Below, one piece after another: positions 57,601 to 58,310 of a DNA stretch of 64,000 nucleotides (position 1 is the first letter of the stretch; every line of letters begins with the position of its first letter). Source of the stretch: Salvator merianae (lineage: Eukaryota > Chordata > Lepidosauria > Squamata > Teiidae); NCBI GenBank assembly GCA_003586115.2, contig QVOM02000034.1, positions 110,275,610 to 110,339,609 of the forward strand, given 5' to 3'. Below the pieces are notes generated by a model that saw only the letters and a list, made by a program, of their open reading frames with translations, ran no database searches and was not told the origin of the DNA. A program made the position numbers and the translations under genes.

Positions 57601-58115
57601 GCACCCCAGGAATTGGAGCAGAGCAGTTCCCTGTATCTGTAGTTTGCCATGGCTGATTCTTGATGGGCAAAGTAATGTTCATGCCTCATACTGAGTGCCA
57701 GAACCTCAGAGTCACACTAGCTTTCAGGTTCTCACTATCAGAAACTCTCTCTGCACATATTTCAGAAAGATCCTATTGCCTTATGGCAATTAAGCACATT
57801 CAAATGGGAAACAGATTCATTTTTCTATGCCAACGTGCTGCCCAAATGTTTTCTTGGCAAAAAATATGGACCACCCTTTGAAATTCTCAGGGGAAAAAAA
57901 AGTTTCTAATCAGCAATAGTGAAATACTGAAATCCAGATTTCTTTCTTAATCAAAAAGCTTTTAAGCATGAGCCATTTGTGTATAAGAAGGACCCCAAAT
58001 CATCTAACAACTTTACAATAAACTTGCAGAAACTGCATTGCTGAGTTAATTTGCATCTGATTTTCCCCTCCTCTTTTTTGGACAGGGTTCTCAAGGCTAC
58101 CAATCTCATACCTCT
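1149..58115 (+). CDS. Gly/Ser/Tyr/Gln-rich repetitive protein gene, 43 phase-0 exons (partial at both ends)
   Basis: Joined exons: 1149-1187, 2852-2881, 3241-3276, 5514-5561, 7327-7605, 8875-8907, 10110-10145, 11810-11848, 12736-12774, 12900-12938, 13067-13108, 15097-15141, 15515-15553, 15976-16020, 17176-17226, 17379-17420, 17831-17872, 18281-18313, 19847-19891, 21356-21388, 22408-22449, 22585-22626, 24691-24732, 28634-28666, 29737-29778, 34238-34270, 35419-35445, 36085-36120, 37993-38028, 39359-39400, 39563-39598, 41320-41391, 41931-41966, 43804-43839, 44146-44187, 44348-44434, 45658-45696, 47860-47898, 49804-49842, 53870-53899, 54378-54842, 56477-56536, 58086-58115. Every exon has a pyrimidine-rich AG acceptor and a GT donor, length divisible by three and no in-frame stop. 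The total is 2,421 nt, about 807 residues. The dominant motif is SYG(G/S)SSQYGQ. No start codon or signal peptide exon is visible, so the gene begins upstream. The protein is probably a secreted or structural low-complexity protein; mucin-like (SMGC/MUC19 type) or SCPP-like genes are possible relatives, but no domain proves either. Confidence 0.85.
2540..2667 (+). mobile_element. Small palindromic MITE, copy 1
   Basis: The two arms are inverted copies around gcatgaatattcc: tattctgctatatttggctat on one side and its complement (atatagtggaataagtaag) on the other. Full-length relatives are at 41,430-41,557 and 42,297-42,421. It is about 128 bp with ends catccagat/atcttgatg. Confidence 0.7.
2852..2881 (+). 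CDS. Exon 2 ([10 protein letters not shown])
   Basis: A 30-nt exon, acceptor tttttttatcag, donor GTAAGT. It reads [10 protein letters not shown]. It carries one Cys followed by acidic and basic residues, like the Cys-bearing exons at 3241, 13067 and 19847. Confidence 0.7.
3241..3276 (+). CDS. Exon 3 ([12 protein letters not shown])
   Basis: A 36-nt exon, acceptor ttctttctttacag, donor GTAAAC. It reads [12 protein letters not shown]. It has one Cys near the C-terminal end of the module, ending in a charged or hydrophobic pair, as in exon 2. Confidence 0.7.
4477..4930 (+). mobile_element. CR1-like retroelement fragment, copy 1
   Basis: It begins with aacataagaacataag, then ccctgctggatcaggtc, atctaatccagcatcctg and cacacagtggcccacca, and runs into a (CA)n tract. 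Other copies on the same strand are at 31,453, 35,667 and 63,895. I associate this family with squamate CR1-type elements; the family name is from memory, not a search. Confidence 0.6.
4930..4983. repeat. (AC)n next to (TG)n microsatellite
   Basis: A run of AC repeats is followed after a short aaacg by TG repeats, so the tract is self-complementary. It directly ends the CR1-like fragment. Confidence 0.9.
5201..5239. repeat. (AC)n microsatellite
   Basis: An almost pure AC dinucleotide run with one ACGC interruption, in the intron before exon 4. Confidence 0.9.
5514..5561 (+). CDS. Exon 4 ([16 protein letters not shown])
   Basis: A 48-nt exon, acceptor tggtcttttacag, donor GTAAAT. It reads [16 protein letters not shown], a Ser/Gln-rich module that ends in Gln immediately before the donor, as most exons of this gene do. 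Confidence 0.75.
6645..7125 (+). mobile_element. Palindromic DNA transposon (MITE), 481 bp, TSD TTA
   Basis: It starts GGCCCTTTTTGCAT, ends GTGTGGAAAGGGCC, and is flanked by TTA on both sides. Similar termini and 3-bp duplications occur at 24,868, 33,404, 34,506 and 50,138. Three-base TNA-type duplications and GGGCC ends suggest PIF/Harbinger. It encodes no transposase. Confidence 0.7.
7327..7605 (+). CDS. Exon 5, long Ser/Gly repeat exon (93 residues)
   Basis: A 279-nt exon that encodes four degenerate copies of a roughly 20-residue unit: [15 protein letters not shown], then [15 protein letters not shown], then [16 protein letters not shown], then [16 protein letters not shown]. It closes with SPCGQ, so it has one Cys. 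The acceptor is a tandem AAGCAG (NAGNAG), so an extra Gln could be included by alternative use. The donor is GTTAGG. Here the repeat grew inside one exon, unlike the microexon arrays. Composition is mucin-like (Ser/Thr/Gly) rather than Tyr/Gln-rich. Confidence 0.85.
7662..7870 (+). repeat. Dispersed repeat shared with 16,795-17,000
   Basis: Both copies carry aaaaggggtg, cagactggt(c/g)tgtgaacaatccca, agccac(c/t)tcag and catcacagcct- or gatcacagcct-like ends in the same order. Class unknown. It directly follows exon 5. Confidence 0.6.
8875..8907 (+). CDS. Exon 6 ([11 protein letters not shown])
   Basis: A 33-nt exon, acceptor ttccttcctcttag, donor GTACGT. It reads [11 protein letters not shown]. 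It combines the Tyr/Gly module with a single Cys two residues before the terminal Gln, the same place as Cys in exon 12 (SNCPQ). Confidence 0.75.
9061..9200 (+). mobile_element. Retroelement-like fragment with attcattcatt and A/T-rich tail
   Basis: The segment attcattcattaggtttaattgtataccacctttcccaaaattgctcaaggtggtt resembles the common squamate sequence describing 'ataccgccctt...gctcagggcggtt' repeats. It is a short remnant only. Confidence 0.4.
10110..10145 (+). CDS. Exon 7 ([12 protein letters not shown])
   Basis: A 36-nt exon, acceptor tttgtctcacag, donor GTAATT. It reads [12 protein letters not shown], the first clear QQ-x-YGSSQ module. It is paralogous to the exons at 11973 and 12900. 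Confidence 0.8.
10146..11329 (+). other. Intron, nothing recognised
   Basis: AT-rich sequence with an acattatatt mini-repeat near 10,190 and no splice-flanked open module. I see no gene, RNA or complete repeat in it. Confidence 0.5.
11810..11848 (+). CDS. Exon 8 ([13 protein letters not shown])
   Basis: A 39-nt exon, acceptor tgtttgattttcag, donor GTACGG. It reads [13 protein letters not shown]. Exon and flanking intron are nearly identical to 12736-12774, which lies 926 bp downstream; the two are products of a tandem duplication. Confidence 0.85.
11973..12026 (+). pseudogene. Exon copy with lost donor; dead exon or alternative terminal exon (stop + AATAAA)
   Basis: This is a paralogue of 12900-12938. 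The acceptor (ttcttattttag) is intact and the module [13 protein letters not shown] is open. At the donor, the GT found in the sister copy (CAG|GTAGAAC) is GA here (CAG|GAAGAAC). Read-through adds EELL and a TAA at 12,024-12,026. AATAAA follows at 12,044-12,049 and again at 12,051-12,056, with a GT-rich stretch (tagtgttt) just after. It may be a dead exon, or a working alternative last exon that ends a short isoform. Confidence 0.6.
12044..12056 (+). terminator. Tandem poly(A) signals AATAAA
   Basis: Two AATAAA hexamers overlap a 13-nt stretch about 18 nt after the read-through stop of the donorless exon at 11973, and a GT-rich segment follows at about 12,064. The intact sister copy downstream of 12,938 has no such hexamer nearby. 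Spacing fits a real 3' end, but AATAAA is common in AT-rich introns. Confidence 0.4.
12090..12551 (+). mobile_element. Palindromic MITE copy inside the duplication
   Basis: It starts GGACCTTTCTCCACTTGCC after TTA and ends near GCAGAAATAGCC. The inner text (gtcctggcc, gccttgttcgaggccagctg) matches 11,400-11,735 and the elements at 24,052 and 27,600. Its presence in both units suggests it predates the tandem duplication. Confidence 0.55.
12736..12774 (+). CDS. Exon 9 ([13 protein letters not shown])
   Basis: A 39-nt exon, acceptor tgtttgattttcag, donor GTATGG. It reads [13 protein letters not shown] and differs from exon 8 by Asn to Lys. It belongs to the second unit of the 927-bp tandem duplication. 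Confidence 0.85.
12900..12938 (+). CDS. Exon 10 ([13 protein letters not shown])
   Basis: A 39-nt exon, acceptor ctttttttag, donor GTAGAA. It reads [13 protein letters not shown]. It is the intact sister of the donorless copy at 11973. Confidence 0.85.
13067..13108 (+). CDS. Exon 11 ([14 protein letters not shown])
   Basis: A 42-nt exon, acceptor ccaatctccccag, donor GTATGT. It reads [14 protein letters not shown]. It is a Cys-bearing module closing the SSQ group; its CD pair recalls exon 2 (CDK) and exon 19 (CDE). Confidence 0.75.
13593..13706 (+). repeat. 38-bp unit in three perfect or near-perfect tandem copies
   Basis: The unit begins cgtcaaaatctcctcc and ends gattggctg; copies start at 13,593, 13,631 and 13,669, with only one base differing (gcgatt to gcaatt in the third). 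The related element at 61,217 has a single copy, so the triplication happened in this element. Confidence 0.95.
14217..14245. repeat. (CT)n microsatellite
   Basis: A pure CT run inside the TIR element at 13,434-14,730. Confidence 0.9.
15097..15141 (+). CDS. Exon 12 ([15 protein letters not shown])
   Basis: A 45-nt exon, acceptor cactctctttcag, donor GTAATT. It reads [15 protein letters not shown]. One Cys is near the end. The preceding intron carries a 1.3-kb transposon. Confidence 0.75.
15515..15553 (+). CDS. Exon 13 ([13 protein letters not shown])
   Basis: A 39-nt exon, acceptor tttcttttacag, donor GTGGGT. It reads [13 protein letters not shown], a Ser/Gln module without Tyr. Confidence 0.75.
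15976..16020 (+). CDS. Exon 14 ([15 protein letters not shown])
   Basis: A 45-nt exon, acceptor attttcttgcag, donor GTAAAA. It reads [15 protein letters not shown] and is the first full core module [10 protein letters not shown] of the first array. Confidence 0.9.
16211..16440 (+). mobile_element. Fragment of the GGTGCCTCCAGAC MITE family
   Basis: It has gctgcctccagacagcaag, the central gcttgctcctgcaatgcag and ccaggtattttgatga, which correspond to the left arm and centre of the family seen complete at 31,943 and 54,889. Confidence 0.5.
16795..17000 (+). repeat. Second copy of the dispersed repeat at 7,662
   Basis: It matches 7,662-7,870 in order and orientation, and lies just upstream of exon 15. 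The class is not recognised. Confidence 0.6.
17176..17226 (+). CDS. Exon 15 ([17 protein letters not shown])
   Basis: A 51-nt exon, acceptor tgttctttccag, donor GTAAAA. It reads [17 protein letters not shown]. The dead exon at 36579 has the same length and the same GGRGGSY start. Confidence 0.9.
17379..17420 (+). CDS. Exon 16 ([14 protein letters not shown])
   Basis: A 42-nt exon, acceptor tattttccatacag, donor GTAAAA. It reads [14 protein letters not shown]. It is the first of three exons lying in a roughly 450-bp unit repeated head to tail. Confidence 0.9.
17831..17872 (+). CDS. Exon 17 ([14 protein letters not shown])
   Basis: A 42-nt exon, acceptor attttctatacag, donor GTAAGA. It reads [14 protein letters not shown]. 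It sits 452 bp after exon 16, with matching intron sequence on both sides. Confidence 0.9.
18281..18313 (+). CDS. Exon 18 ([11 protein letters not shown])
   Basis: A 33-nt exon, acceptor tttcttttcacag, donor GTAAAA. It reads [11 protein letters not shown], the minimal core module. It is the third member of the 450-bp series and has lost the three-residue linker seen in exons 16 and 17. Confidence 0.9.
18666..19019 (+). mobile_element. Palindromic Harbinger-like MITE
   Basis: It starts GGGCCTTTCTGC and ends GTGCAGAAAGGCTC. Flanks are TAA and TTA, so the 3-bp duplication is imperfect or mutated. Inner text such as ttggaccatgg-type arms is self-complementary in part. Confidence 0.55.
19847..19891 (+). 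CDS. Exon 19 ([15 protein letters not shown])
   Basis: A 45-nt exon, acceptor gttgtttttaagcag (another NAGNAG), donor GTAAGT. It reads [15 protein letters not shown]. It is Cys-bearing with an acidic end and marks the end of the first SYG array. Confidence 0.75.
19892..21355 (+). other. Intron, no gene recognised
   Basis: It contains a partly palindromic stretch around 20,100-20,470 (the reverse strand is rich in gaaggaag and the forward strand in cttccttcc) that may be an old repeat. No splice-flanked module is visible. Confidence 0.4.
21356..21388 (+). CDS. Exon 20 ([11 protein letters not shown])
   Basis: A 33-nt exon, acceptor gttttctccccag, donor GTAAAT. It reads [11 protein letters not shown], a diverged core module (YGS kept) that ends in Leu instead of Gln. 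Confidence 0.7.
22408..22449 (+). CDS. Exon 21 ([14 protein letters not shown]), RGKR motif
   Basis: A 42-nt exon, acceptor tgcttccttcaacag, donor GTAAGT. It reads [18 protein letters not shown] followed by Asp fits the R-X-K/R-R consensus for furin-type proprotein convertases. It has one Cys. It opens a basic block formed with the next three exons. Confidence 0.75.
22585..22626 (+). CDS. Exon 22 ([14 protein letters not shown])
   Basis: A 42-nt exon only 135 nt after exon 21, acceptor ttttttcttttcag, donor GTAAGC. It reads [14 protein letters not shown], an amphipathic, helix-like segment ending in a dibasic pair. It is unlike the Gly/Ser modules. Confidence 0.75.
23844..24420 (+). mobile_element. 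Harbinger-like MITE, right end not found
   Basis: It starts GGGCCTTTTCGCACAGACC after TTT. The inner text (ggaggcatgcagaag, ggccaggaactt) is shared with 11,400-11,530. The 3' terminus is missing or diverged. Confidence 0.45.
24691..24732 (+). CDS. Exon 23 ([14 protein letters not shown])
   Basis: A 42-nt exon, acceptor ctctctctcctgcag, donor GTAAGT. It reads [14 protein letters not shown]: Pro/Ala-rich, then basic. It is part of the positively charged block. Confidence 0.75.
24868..25349 (+). mobile_element. Palindromic MITE, 482 bp, TSD TTA
   Basis: Left end GCACCTTTACACAAT, right end GGAAAAGCTC, TTA on both sides. Near the right end is a short run of tandem 'atatcccag' repeats (25,280-25,330). 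Confidence 0.6.
25494..25625. repeat. Compound (CCCT)n-(CTTT)n-(CT)n microsatellite
   Basis: A pyrimidine-only strand of about 130 nt, passing from CCCT units to CTTT and then CT. It sits in the 3.9-kb intron before exon 24. Confidence 0.95.
26164..26530 (+). mobile_element. Copy of the GGTGCCTCCAGAC MITE family (diverged)
   Basis: It has gctgcctctagatggcaag, tggatctaaagaagatccca and two inverted gcttggttagcatac/agcatccaagcattttcaag arms. The ends are degraded. Confidence 0.5.
26531..27359 (+). other. Intron segment, nothing recognised
   Basis: Plain AT-rich sequence between two MITE-like elements. I see no exon, RNA or repeat that I can name. Confidence 0.4.
27360..27872 (+). mobile_element. 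Harbinger-like MITE, right end unclear
   Basis: It starts GGGCCTTTCTGAACTTGC after TTA. The inner part has vtctaccagggtgcta- and ggccttcagaccac-like text shared with 12,210-12,520 and (reversed) 50,200-50,480. Confidence 0.5.
28634..28666 (+). CDS. Exon 24 ([11 protein letters not shown])
   Basis: A 33-nt exon, acceptor tttccatctacag, donor GTAAGA. It reads [11 protein letters not shown], an Arg/Ala segment that closes the basic block. It is isolated by introns of 3.9 kb and 1.1 kb. Confidence 0.7.
29737..29778 (+). CDS. Exon 25 ([14 protein letters not shown])
   Basis: A 42-nt exon, acceptor tgcctttttacag, donor GTAAGA. It reads [14 protein letters not shown]. It starts with an N-glycosylation sequon (NET) and keeps the SYG core. 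Confidence 0.75.
29895..29928. repeat. (TG)n microsatellite
   Basis: A pure TG run of about 34 nt, about 120 nt after exon 25. Confidence 0.9.
29930..31340 (+). other. Intron, no gene recognised
   Basis: The 30,240-31,060 part looks like older palindromic repeat (tgtccacatgtacatg, agcactc- and cagtgctt-type segments), but I could not fix its ends. Confidence 0.35.
31453..31660 (+). mobile_element. CR1-like fragment, copy 2, nested in a palindromic element
   Basis: It contains ataagaacataagagggccc, ctggaccaggcca, tctagtccagca and ttgcaaatggcctttagaggcatcc. On its left is ctccccc-ttctagtatgc and on its right cacataggatggagtgtg, the two parts of one palindromic MITE, so it jumped into that element. 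Confidence 0.6.
31943..32349 (+). mobile_element. Palindromic MITE of the GGGTGCCTCC family, TSD CTA
   Basis: It starts GGGTGCCTCCAGAT, ends TTTGGAGGCACTC, and is flanked by CTA. The centre has ctcttgcaaaatacctggatg and its inverted partner tccaagtattttgcaag. About 407 bp, non-coding. Confidence 0.7.
32350..33403 (+). other. Intron segment, nothing recognised
   Basis: AT-rich sequence with no splice-flanked open module and no repeat that I can name. Confidence 0.4.
33404..33900 (+). mobile_element. Palindromic MITE, 497 bp, TSD TTA
   Basis: It starts GGGTCTTTCCACACTTGCC, ends GCACAGAAAAGGCC, TTA on both sides. The centre has an inverted pair aaagcttgcataagcttc and tatgcaagctttgaag. Confidence 0.7.
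34238..34270 (+). CDS. Exon 26 ([11 protein letters not shown])
   Basis: A 33-nt exon, acceptor tccttcattctcaacag, donor GTAAGC. It reads [11 protein letters not shown], a diverged GSY-QY-Q module; position by position it matches [11 protein letters not shown] loosely. Confidence 0.75.
34506..34684 (+). mobile_element. Short palindromic MITE, 179 bp, TSD TTT
   Basis: It starts GACCATTTCTGCAC, ends GTGCAGAAAGGGTC, with TTT on each side. The arms carry attatatcc(c/a)ggaatag and its complement, and the centre pairs tagtgaagactac with agtctgcac. A half copy is at 38,120-38,250 and another at 40,553. Confidence 0.75.
35222..35279. repeat. (GAAA)n microsatellite
   Basis: GAAA tetranucleotide run of about 58 nt, 140 nt before exon 27. 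Confidence 0.95.
35419..35445 (+). CDS. Exon 27 (RDCVCPSAQ)
   Basis: A 27-nt exon, the shortest, acceptor tatatttttacag, donor GTAATT. It reads RDCVCPSAQ with a CxC pair. The exon at 53870 has a similar CxCP pair. Both precede blocks of SYG or SQYGG modules. Confidence 0.7.
35667..35935 (+). mobile_element. CR1-like fragment, copy 3
   Basis: It contains ccctgctggatcaggcca, catctagtccagcatcct and the aacctggaggcagtacat segment, in the same order as copy 1 at 4,477. Confidence 0.6.
36085..36120 (+). CDS. Exon 28 ([12 protein letters not shown])
   Basis: A 36-nt exon, acceptor tttttctgtgcag, donor GTAAAA. It reads [12 protein letters not shown], the first module of the second array, with Phe in place of the first Tyr. 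Confidence 0.85.
36579..36629 (+). pseudogene. Dead exon, acceptor AG lost ([17 protein letters not shown])
   Basis: A 51-nt open module with a good GTAATA donor, but the acceptor reads ctatacAT where its paralogues have ctatacAG. The protein is also decayed: SSQYGQ has become SCHQYRQ. Nearby internal AG sites would leave lengths not divisible by three. It is probably skipped. The closest intact relative is exon 15. Confidence 0.7.
36630..37992 (+). other. Intron after the dead exon, nothing firm
   Basis: It starts with sequence like that after core exons. A plus-strand open stretch at 36,851-37,045 reads [17 protein letters not shown] and so on, and may be an old transposase scrap; it has no splice sites or recognisable domain. 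Confidence 0.35.
37993..38028 (+). CDS. Exon 29 ([12 protein letters not shown])
   Basis: A 36-nt exon, acceptor cttttctatacag, donor GTAAAA. It reads [12 protein letters not shown], a full core module. Confidence 0.9.
38318..38437 (+). mobile_element. Right part of a Harbinger-like element
   Basis: It matches bases 75-198 and ends GTGCAAAAAGGCCC, the terminus shared by the 45,766 and 42,976 elements. Confidence 0.5.
38599..38755 (+). mobile_element. Palindromic MITE with GGTGATTCTGCACTGG ends
   Basis: Left ggtgattctgcactggcc and right ggccagtgcagaatcacc-type arms are inverted copies (the right arm reads ccagtgcagaatcacc). The inner text aagtgtactag is shared with the element around the assembly gap at 46,389 and 47,575. 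Confidence 0.65.
39359..39400 (+). CDS. Exon 30 ([14 protein letters not shown])
   Basis: A 42-nt exon, acceptor gttttctgtacag, donor GTAAAA. It reads [14 protein letters not shown], a core module with a GEH linker comparable to the GGQ linker of exon 16. Confidence 0.9.
39563..39598 (+). CDS. Exon 31 ([12 protein letters not shown])
   Basis: A 36-nt exon, acceptor cttttttatacag, donor GTATAC. It reads [12 protein letters not shown]. His replaces the first Tyr (CAC for TAT). Confidence 0.85.
39828..40027 (+). mobile_element. 200-bp hAT-like hairpin element, 8-bp TSD
   Basis: It starts CAGCAGTGGC, ends GCCACTG and is flanked on both sides by GTGTGCAT (39,820-39,827 and 40,028-40,035). The arms pair along most of their length (ggctttaagccc, ggggcctccgggcctcc) around gcctcagcagacctgctgaggc. 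It is GC-rich, unlike its surroundings. The eight-base duplication and CAG...CTG ends fit hAT. Confidence 0.85.
40625..40995 (+). mobile_element. Copy of the GGTGCCTCCAGAC MITE family (left end fused to a MITE half)
   Basis: It has ccagcagtgatgccagattt, tcttgcaaaatgcccagatgctagcaa and the inverted gcatctgagtattttgcaag, ending ctcgctgtctggagga. The left side begins with a half copy of the 179-bp MITE from 40,553. Confidence 0.55.
41320..41391 (+). CDS. Exon 32, double module (24 residues)
   Basis: A 72-nt exon, acceptor ctctccattcag, donor GTAAAA. It contains two core modules joined: [11 protein letters not shown], then [13 protein letters not shown]. It looks like a fusion or in-exon duplication of the usual 36-nt unit. 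Confidence 0.9.
41430..41557 (+). mobile_element. Small palindromic MITE, copy 2
   Basis: It shows the cleanest hairpin of the three: tatttggatattccagaataaagcatgg pairs with ccatgctttattccagaatatccaaata. It lies 38 nt after exon 32. Confidence 0.8.
41931..41966 (+). CDS. Exon 33 ([12 protein letters not shown])
   Basis: A 36-nt exon, acceptor ttttctgtttag, donor GTAAAA. It reads [12 protein letters not shown], the consensus module of the second array. Confidence 0.9.
42297..42421 (+). mobile_element. Small palindromic MITE, copy 3
   Basis: Ends atccagacgtca and tgatgtctggat are inverted. The arms carry tttggatatcccagaata and the complement of its partner. Confidence 0.75.
42976..43535 (+). 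mobile_element. TIR element, 560 bp, GGGCCTGTTCGCACTTA ends, TSD AAG
   Basis: The terminal 17 bases GGGCCTGTTCGCACTTA are exactly inverted at the right end, and AAG flanks both sides. Relatives are at 45,766, 47,935 and 48,650. An 18-base tract (ttcgaacccagagggtct-type) is repeated three to four times inside, at 43,140-43,205. PIF/Harbinger by inference. Confidence 0.85.
43804..43839 (+). CDS. Exon 34 ([12 protein letters not shown])
   Basis: A 36-nt exon, acceptor ttttctgttcag, donor GTAAAG. It reads [12 protein letters not shown], the core module with Ser to Asn before QYGQ. Confidence 0.9.
44146..44187 (+). CDS. Exon 35 ([14 protein letters not shown])
   Basis: A 42-nt exon, acceptor gttttctgtccag, donor GTAAGG. 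It reads [14 protein letters not shown], a core module with a GGT linker. Confidence 0.9.
44348..44434 (+). CDS. Exon 36, double module (29 residues)
   Basis: An 87-nt exon, acceptor ttttctcttcag, donor GTAAAA. It reads [15 protein letters not shown], then [14 protein letters not shown]. It is a two-module exon that ends in Lys and is the last member of the second array. Confidence 0.9.
44993..45439 (+). mobile_element. Copy of the GGTGCCTCCAGAC MITE family
   Basis: The large hairpin pairs tgtctggcatttctttgtgggatcattcctcttgc with its complement near 45,290-45,330, and gaagatcctggagtttcctctcgctgtctggaggcacc closes the right end. Non-coding. Confidence 0.65.
45658..45696 (+). CDS. Exon 37 ([13 protein letters not shown])
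   Basis: A 39-nt exon, acceptor aatcttttacag, donor GTAAGA. It reads [13 protein letters not shown]. Both leading Asn residues sit in N-X-S sequons. It is paralogous to exons 38 and 39 by length and pattern. Confidence 0.8.
45766..46365 (+). mobile_element. TIR element, 600 bp, TSD AAA
   Basis: It starts GGGCCTGTTGGCACTG, ends AGTGCGAAAAGGCCC, with AAA on each side. The inside is CpG-rich (cgcgggcgcgcgc; two copies of gaagcggagctcgatggtac), in contrast to the AT-rich introns. It lies 70 nt after exon 37. Confidence 0.8.
46446..47252. other. Assembly gap (807 N)
   Basis: A run of N. The sequence on its right edge is a GC-rich tandem repeat, a likely reason for the assembly break. Long minus-strand open frames across it are artefacts. 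Confidence 1.
47253..47529 (+). repeat. GC-rich minisatellite with hAT-like terminus
   Basis: About 32-bp units (gagcgaggcccccgccgggc type) repeat at the gap edge. Then ctggccccgcccacacgcatgcgcagtcg occurs about three times, and the end is ggctggctacgccactg. The last bases resemble the CCACTG end of the hAT-like hairpin at 39,828. Confidence 0.6.
47860..47898 (+). CDS. Exon 38 ([13 protein letters not shown])
   Basis: A 39-nt exon, acceptor tattttttacag, donor GTAGGA. It reads [13 protein letters not shown], with an NST sequon at its start. A transposon copy begins only 36 nt after the exon. Confidence 0.8.
47935..48350 (+). mobile_element. TIR element, 416 bp, TSD TAA
   Basis: Left GGCCCTGCTTGCACTTACC, right GGTAAGTGCGAACAGGCCC, TAA on both sides. 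Inner cagctgcagt arms pair partly. Confidence 0.8.
48650..49104 (+). mobile_element. TIR element, 455 bp, GGGCCTGTTTGCAC ends
   Basis: Left GGGCCTGTTTGCACTG, right GTGCAAACAGACCC. Flanks are TCC and TCA, probably one mutated duplication. Inside are inverted attctaggctataca arms near the left end. Confidence 0.7.
49804..49842 (+). CDS. Exon 39 ([13 protein letters not shown])
   Basis: A 39-nt exon, acceptor tttttatttcag, donor GTAAGC. It reads [13 protein letters not shown]. It aligns with exon 38, with Asn to Asp removing the sequon. Confidence 0.8.
50138..50618 (+). mobile_element. Palindromic MITE, 481 bp, TSD TCA
   Basis: Left GGCCATATTCACATCCC, right ACAGAAACAGCC, TCA on each side. The inside holds the reverse of the text seen at 27,600-27,860 (gaggtctaccgg, ttcttggctatg). 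Confidence 0.7.
50619..50940 (-). mobile_element. LINE-like fragment
   Basis: The text gcagacctctctgagaaggttgctccagattctgggtgccatcactgaaaaaatcttgtggcc resembles a common L2/CR1-type sequence in reptiles. Orientation and family are uncertain. Confidence 0.35.
51552..51644. repeat. (GATA)n-(GACA)n-(GATA)n microsatellite
   Basis: A 93-nt compound tract: GATA units, then five or six GACA units, then GATA again. In the 4-kb intron before exon 40. Confidence 0.95.
51645..53150 (+). other. Intron segment, nothing recognised
   Basis: No splice-flanked module, RNA gene or repeat with clear ends. Confidence 0.4.
53150..53622 (-). mobile_element. LINE-like 3' end with (TATG)n tail, minus strand
   Basis: On the minus strand, 53,420-53,570 reads [18 protein letters not shown] and is preceded by a TATG microsatellite at 53,598-53,622. 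The character (Lys/Asn/Trp-rich frame, then non-coding tail) is like a LINE ORF2 end, but I cannot prove it. Confidence 0.3.
53870..53899 (+). CDS. Exon 40 ([10 protein letters not shown])
   Basis: A 30-nt exon, acceptor gcttccttaaacag, donor GTAAGT. It reads [10 protein letters not shown]. Its CxCP pair matches exon 27 (CVCP). It follows a 4-kb intron and precedes the long exon 41. Confidence 0.75.
54378..54842 (+). CDS. Exon 41, long GGSSQYGGG repeat exon (155 residues)
   Basis: A 465-nt exon, acceptor cttgtttttttacag, donor GTAAGA. After [16 protein letters not shown] it holds 16 SQYG repeats and one SQYS, in units such as [14 protein letters not shown] and GGGPGSQY. This is coding minisatellite expansion of the same module that is spread over microexons elsewhere. 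Regular Tyr spacing and absence of acidic residues, apart from one early Glu and one Asp, give a typical low-complexity, prion-like composition. The minus strand is also open here because of the repeat, which is an artefact. Confidence 0.95.
54889..55192 (+). mobile_element. Palindromic MITE, 304 bp, TSD TTA
   Basis: It starts AGGTGCCTCCAGAT, ends CTGAAGGCACCC and is flanked by TTA (54,886-54,888 and 55,193-55,195). The hairpin pairs tctggcatttcttcatgg-cttcctcttgcaaaatac with its complement. It begins 47 nt after exon 41. Confidence 0.8.
55406..55591 (+). other. Open stretch of unknown nature in intron 41
   Basis: A cttttctcag-preceded open frame reads [20 protein letters not shown] and goes on to a stop after LDLTVCS. 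It lacks a phase-0 donor and does not resemble the modules. It may be a retroelement scrap or chance. Confidence 0.25.
56477..56536 (+). CDS. Exon 42 (20 residues, [20 protein letters not shown])
   Basis: A 60-nt exon, acceptor tgatcctatag, donor GTAAGA. It reads [20 protein letters not shown], which joins the SYGSSQYG module of the arrays with the GRGSQYGG unit of exon 41. Confidence 0.9.
56537..58085 (+). other. Intron, nothing recognised
   Basis: AT-rich, without splice-flanked module apart from a weak 21-nt candidate at 57,344 that I do not accept. Confidence 0.4.
58086..58115 (+). CDS. Exon 43 ([10 protein letters not shown])
   Basis: A 30-nt exon, acceptor ctcttttttggacag, donor GTGAGT. 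It reads [10 protein letters not shown]. It is the last exon with a good donor, so transcription must continue to at least one more exon. Confidence 0.75.
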
Positions 58116-58149
58116 GTGAGTATGCTAATCTCAAATAATTCCCTCCTCC

Positions 58150-58310
58150 CCCATTAGTACAGTTGTAGACTTCTTCAAACAGGTCCACAGCTAATCTAGA
58201 AGAGGGACCTCTTGTGATGGCTTGGACCAGTATGGCGTAGTCCAATGTGGATAAAGCGTACTAGGCAACTGTTTGGTCCACACTACTGATTGAGTGCAGA
58301 AGCAGCCTTG
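58150..58310 (+). mobile_element. Partial Harbinger-like MITE
   Basis: The right half has gcgtactaggcaac, tttggtccacac and ends gagtgcagaagcagcc, like the family at 50,138. The left end is not found. Confidence 0.4.

Noticed and set aside
1149..58115. FUS/EWS/TAF15-type RNA-binding protein gene
   Set aside because: The SYGQ text is similar, but those genes have few larger exons for this part and also RRM and zinc-finger domains, none of which is seen.
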